Source: Streptomyces monashensis (lineage in GTDB: Bacteria; Actinomycetota; Actinomycetes; Streptomycetales; Streptomycetaceae). Taken from it: a DNA stretch of 64,000 nucleotides. A program made the translations under genes and the position numbers. The stretch spans positions 1-64,000 of the forward strand of contig NZ_MLYO01000053.1 of NCBI RefSeq assembly GCF_001866665.1, read 5' to 3'. Below, piece after piece: positions 61,911 through 64,000 of this stretch; position 1 is the first letter of the stretch, and each line of letters begins with the position of its first letter. The notes beneath the pieces were generated by a model, which was not told where the DNA came from, made no database searches, and saw nothing but the letters and a program-made list of their open reading frames with translations.

Positions 61911-64000
61911 ATGTTGCCCCCGAAGCACCGGCGACGGTTCATAACCTGCACCGTCGTAGCGGCCGCGTTCGGACTGGTAAGCACCCAGTCGTTCGCGGCG
62001 TCGAACAACACCAGACCACGGCCCTGGCAGGCGCGCCACCAGGCCGCCATGGGCCGTGAGCACATCAAGGCGGTGCACGCCGGCCACGGCATGTCCGCGC
62101 TCGCGGCGACCGGGGGTGACGACGGCGGATCCGACGAGGCGGAGAACTCCGCCGAGTCGACGGCCCAGTTCACCGAGGCCCGCACCGCACCCGGCGTGGT
62201 CGCGCCCGGTGCCTACGGGGCGGCCTGGGCGCAGTTGCAGTCGATGCGGCACACGTCCGGTGGCTGGGACCACGTCACCAAGAAGGCGTACAACTCCGAC
62301 GACCCGCGCTACCGCGATGTGAACTCCAACTCCAGCGGCGGCGCGGGCGACGTGACCGGCCGGATCACCGGGATCGCCGCGGACGACCAGGGCTATGTGT
62401 ACGCGGGTGGCGCCAACGGCGGTGTCTTCCGCTCCACGACCGGCGGCGGACACTGGAAGCCGATCTCGGACAAGCTGCCGTCCCTGTCGACGGGCACCCT
62501 CGCCCTCGACGGGCAGAAGCGGCTCTGGTACGCCACGGGCGAGTCCAACACCGGGGCGACGTCCTTCGTCGGTACGGGCGTGTACGTCCTGAAGGACCCG
62601 CGCCACGGCCAGTTCCAGCCCGGTGACCGCGTGGGCGGCGCCGAACTGGAGTCCACCGTCATCCACGCCCTCCGCTTCGCCGGCACCAAGGTGTGGGCGG
62701 CCACGAGCACCGGCGTCTGGTCGCACTCCACGACCACCCTGTCCGGGCCGTGGAAGCAGGAGTTCGCCCCCAACCCGGACTATCTGCCGGGTGGTTCGAA
62801 GGCGGACGACCCGAGCGCGCCGTACAAGAACATCGCCAACGACATCGCCGTCGACCCCAAGGACCCGAACAAGGTCCTCCTCGCGGTCGGCTGGCGTGGC
62901 GGCGACACCTACAACGGCCTCTACGCGAAGGCGGACGACGGCAGCTGGAAGCCGGTCAGCGGGCTCGGTGACCTGCCCACCAGCAGCGCCGACGTCGGCA
63001 ACGTGACGTTCGCCGCTGCGGCCGACGGCTCGCGTCTGTACGCCATCGACCAGTCGCCGGCGCAGATGGCCGCGAACCCGGACAGCGGGCTCAAGGGCGT
63101 GTACGTGTCGAAGAACGGTTCGCCGTTCGGGCCGTGGACGCAGATCGCCGACTACACCAAGCTGAAGACGTCCGGCTCCGCCCTGCAGACCGCCGGCTAC
63201 ATGCCCGGCATCCAGTCCTGGTACAACCAGTTCCTCCAGGTCGACCCGGCCAACGCCGACCACGTCTACCTCGGCCTGGAAGAGGTCTTCGAGACCAAGA
63301 ACGGCGGCCAGAGCTGGACCGTTCCGGGCCCGTACTGGAACTTCCCCTTCCCCTGCTGGAGCAACGACCCGGCCAAGCAGACCGGTGACTGCTCGCCCAC
63401 CGTCCACTCCGACCAGCACGCGGTCGCCATCGGCAGCTACCACGGCAAGACCTGGGCGTACGTCGGCAACGACGGCGGCATCTACCGGCGCCCGCTGAAC
63501 GGCGCGGTCGACTCCGGCGGACACGCCAAGGACTGGCAGTCCCTCAACGACGGCACGATCGACGCCCTCCAGTACTACTCCGTGGGCATCGGCAAGGACC
63601 TGACCTACGGCGGCGTCTCGGTCACGGGCGGTCTGCAGGACAACGGTCAGTCGATCCTGCGCGGCCGGGACAAGGTCATGGGCTCCAACTTCGGCGGCGA
63701 CGGCGGCGACACCATCACCGACCCCGCCAACGGCTGCAACATCGCCCAGGAATACGTCTACCTGGACATGTGGGTGACGCAGGACTGCGGAGTGAACGAC
63801 GGTTCCTGGTCGACGGATCCGACGAAGGCCACCGAGTACGAGGTCGCCCCGCCGGACAAGGACCAGGGCGGGGCCGGCGCCCGCTTCATCGCGCCGATCG
63901 CCGCCGACTCCAAGGACTCCAACACCTGGATCGCGGGCGGCCGGCACGTGTGGGTGAACACCAAGGGCTACGCCATTCGCTCCGGCAAGGAGTGGACCAA
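61911..64000 (+). CDS. Large secreted beta-propeller protein (BNR/sialidase-like), 3' end outside window
   Basis: From ATG 61911, with a strong GGGAGGAGA upstream, the frame is open for 696 codons to the window edge. It begins MLPPKHRRRFITCTVVAAAF, a signal peptide ending near SFA. A low-complexity stretch (about 60-100) is followed by repeated propeller blades (YVYAGGANGGVFRSTTGGGH, KNGGQSWTVPGPYW, YVGNDGGIYRRP) typical of BNR/VPS10-like or GH74-type proteins usually labelled glycosyl hydrolase. Two CxxxxD-type Cys pairs are present (CWSNDPAKQTGDC, GCNIAQEYVYLDMWVTQDC). The AT-containing 260-base gap upstream is its own promoter region. Confidence 0.85.
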   Translation, partial: MLPPKHRRRFITCTVVAAAFGLVSTQSFAASNNTRPRPWQARHQAAMGREHIKAVHAGHGMSALAATGGDDGGSDEAENSAESTAQFTEARTAPGVVAPGAYGAAWAQLQSMRHTSGGWDHVTKKAYNSDDPRYRDVNSNSSGGAGDVTGRITGIAADDQGYVYAGGANGGVFRSTTGGGHWKPISDKLPSLSTGTLALDGQKRLWYATGESNTGATSFVGTGVYVLKDPRHGQFQPGDRVGGAELESTVIHALRFAGTKVWAATSTGVWSHSTTTLSGPWKQEFAPNPDYLPGGSKADDPSAPYKNIANDIAVDPKDPNKVLLAVGWRGGDTYNGLYAKADDGSWKPVSGLGDLPTSSADVGNVTFAAAADGSRLYAIDQSPAQMAANPDSGLKGVYVSKNGSPFGPWTQIADYTKLKTSGSALQTAGYMPGIQSWYNQFLQVDPANADHVYLGLEEVFETKNGGQSWTVPGPYWNFPFPCWSNDPAKQTGDCSPTVHSDQHAVAIGSYHGKTWAYVGNDGGIYRRPLNGAVDSGGHAKDWQSLNDGTIDALQYYSVGIGKDLTYGGVSVTGGLQDNGQSILRGRDKVMGSNFGGDGGDTITDPANGCNIAQEYVYLDMWVTQDCGVNDGSWSTDPTKATEYEVAPPDKDQGGAGARFIAPIAADSKDSNTWIAGGRHVWVNTKGYAIRSGKEWT

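Noticed and set aside
61572..63947. 791-codon minus-strand frame at the right end
   Set aside because: Opposite the secreted propeller gene, which has a signal peptide, strong ribosome site and recognisable blades. The minus frame is Val/Gly/Arg-rich with no domain.

Overview
The window is high-G+C actinobacterial DNA that looks like a Streptomyces chromosome. Start codons are often GTG, reading is dense and third positions are G/C-rich. It carries genes I recognise as Streptomyces or actinobacterial core genes: sepH, an actinobacterial-type ferrochelatase with a C-terminal Cys cluster, cutRS, the DUF4193/DUF3093/DUF3710/DUF3159 proteins, dut, a kdpDE-type pair and paired TrkA proteins. No rRNA, tRNA, CRISPR array or replication origin was seen.

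Layout. (A) About 1-26.4 kb is accessory DNA. It opens with layered insertion-sequence debris (an IS630 relic, a nearly complete IS630-type element, an IS256 relic). Next comes a leftward set of XRE regulator, ImmA-like metallopeptidase, multi-TM protein and cytochrome P450, with a repeated operator-like motif upstream. A rightward locus follows: GntR regulator, small secreted Ser-rich protein, strong hairpin, DUF5819/SdpA-like protein, HTTM/SdpB-like protein, DCC thiol oxidoreductase, membrane M23 peptidase and secreted sedolisin. It looks like an SDP-type secreted-peptide maturation system. Further right are a NucS-like nuclease, a lipoprotein, IS1182 debris, a secreted degenerate trypsin fold with beta-repeats, and a 1346-residue secreted polymorphic toxin (ALF repeats, coiled coils, HINT, C-terminal toxin tip) with an overlapping immunity-type gene.

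(B) About 26.4-52.8 kb is conserved core. It begins abruptly inside a thymidine kinase gene whose P-loop end is replaced by an IS630 transposase fragment. It then runs through VOC protein, rhodanese, sepH, a membrane protein, an in-frame MFS/sugar-lactone oxidase fusion, ferrochelatase, inositol monophosphatase, cutRS and a block of small conserved proteins. It ends with a potassium-themed block (kdpD, kdpE, two TrkA proteins, a KimA-like permease) and a TrmA/RumA-type RNA methyltransferase.

(C) About 52.8-64 kb is accessory again: an OmpR-type two-component pair on the minus strand, then a rightward four-gene NRPS-independent siderophore operon (two IucA/IucC synthetases, PLP decarboxylase, MFS exporter), then a large secreted beta-propeller protein cut by the right edge.

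All functional calls come from reading motifs by eye. No database search was run.
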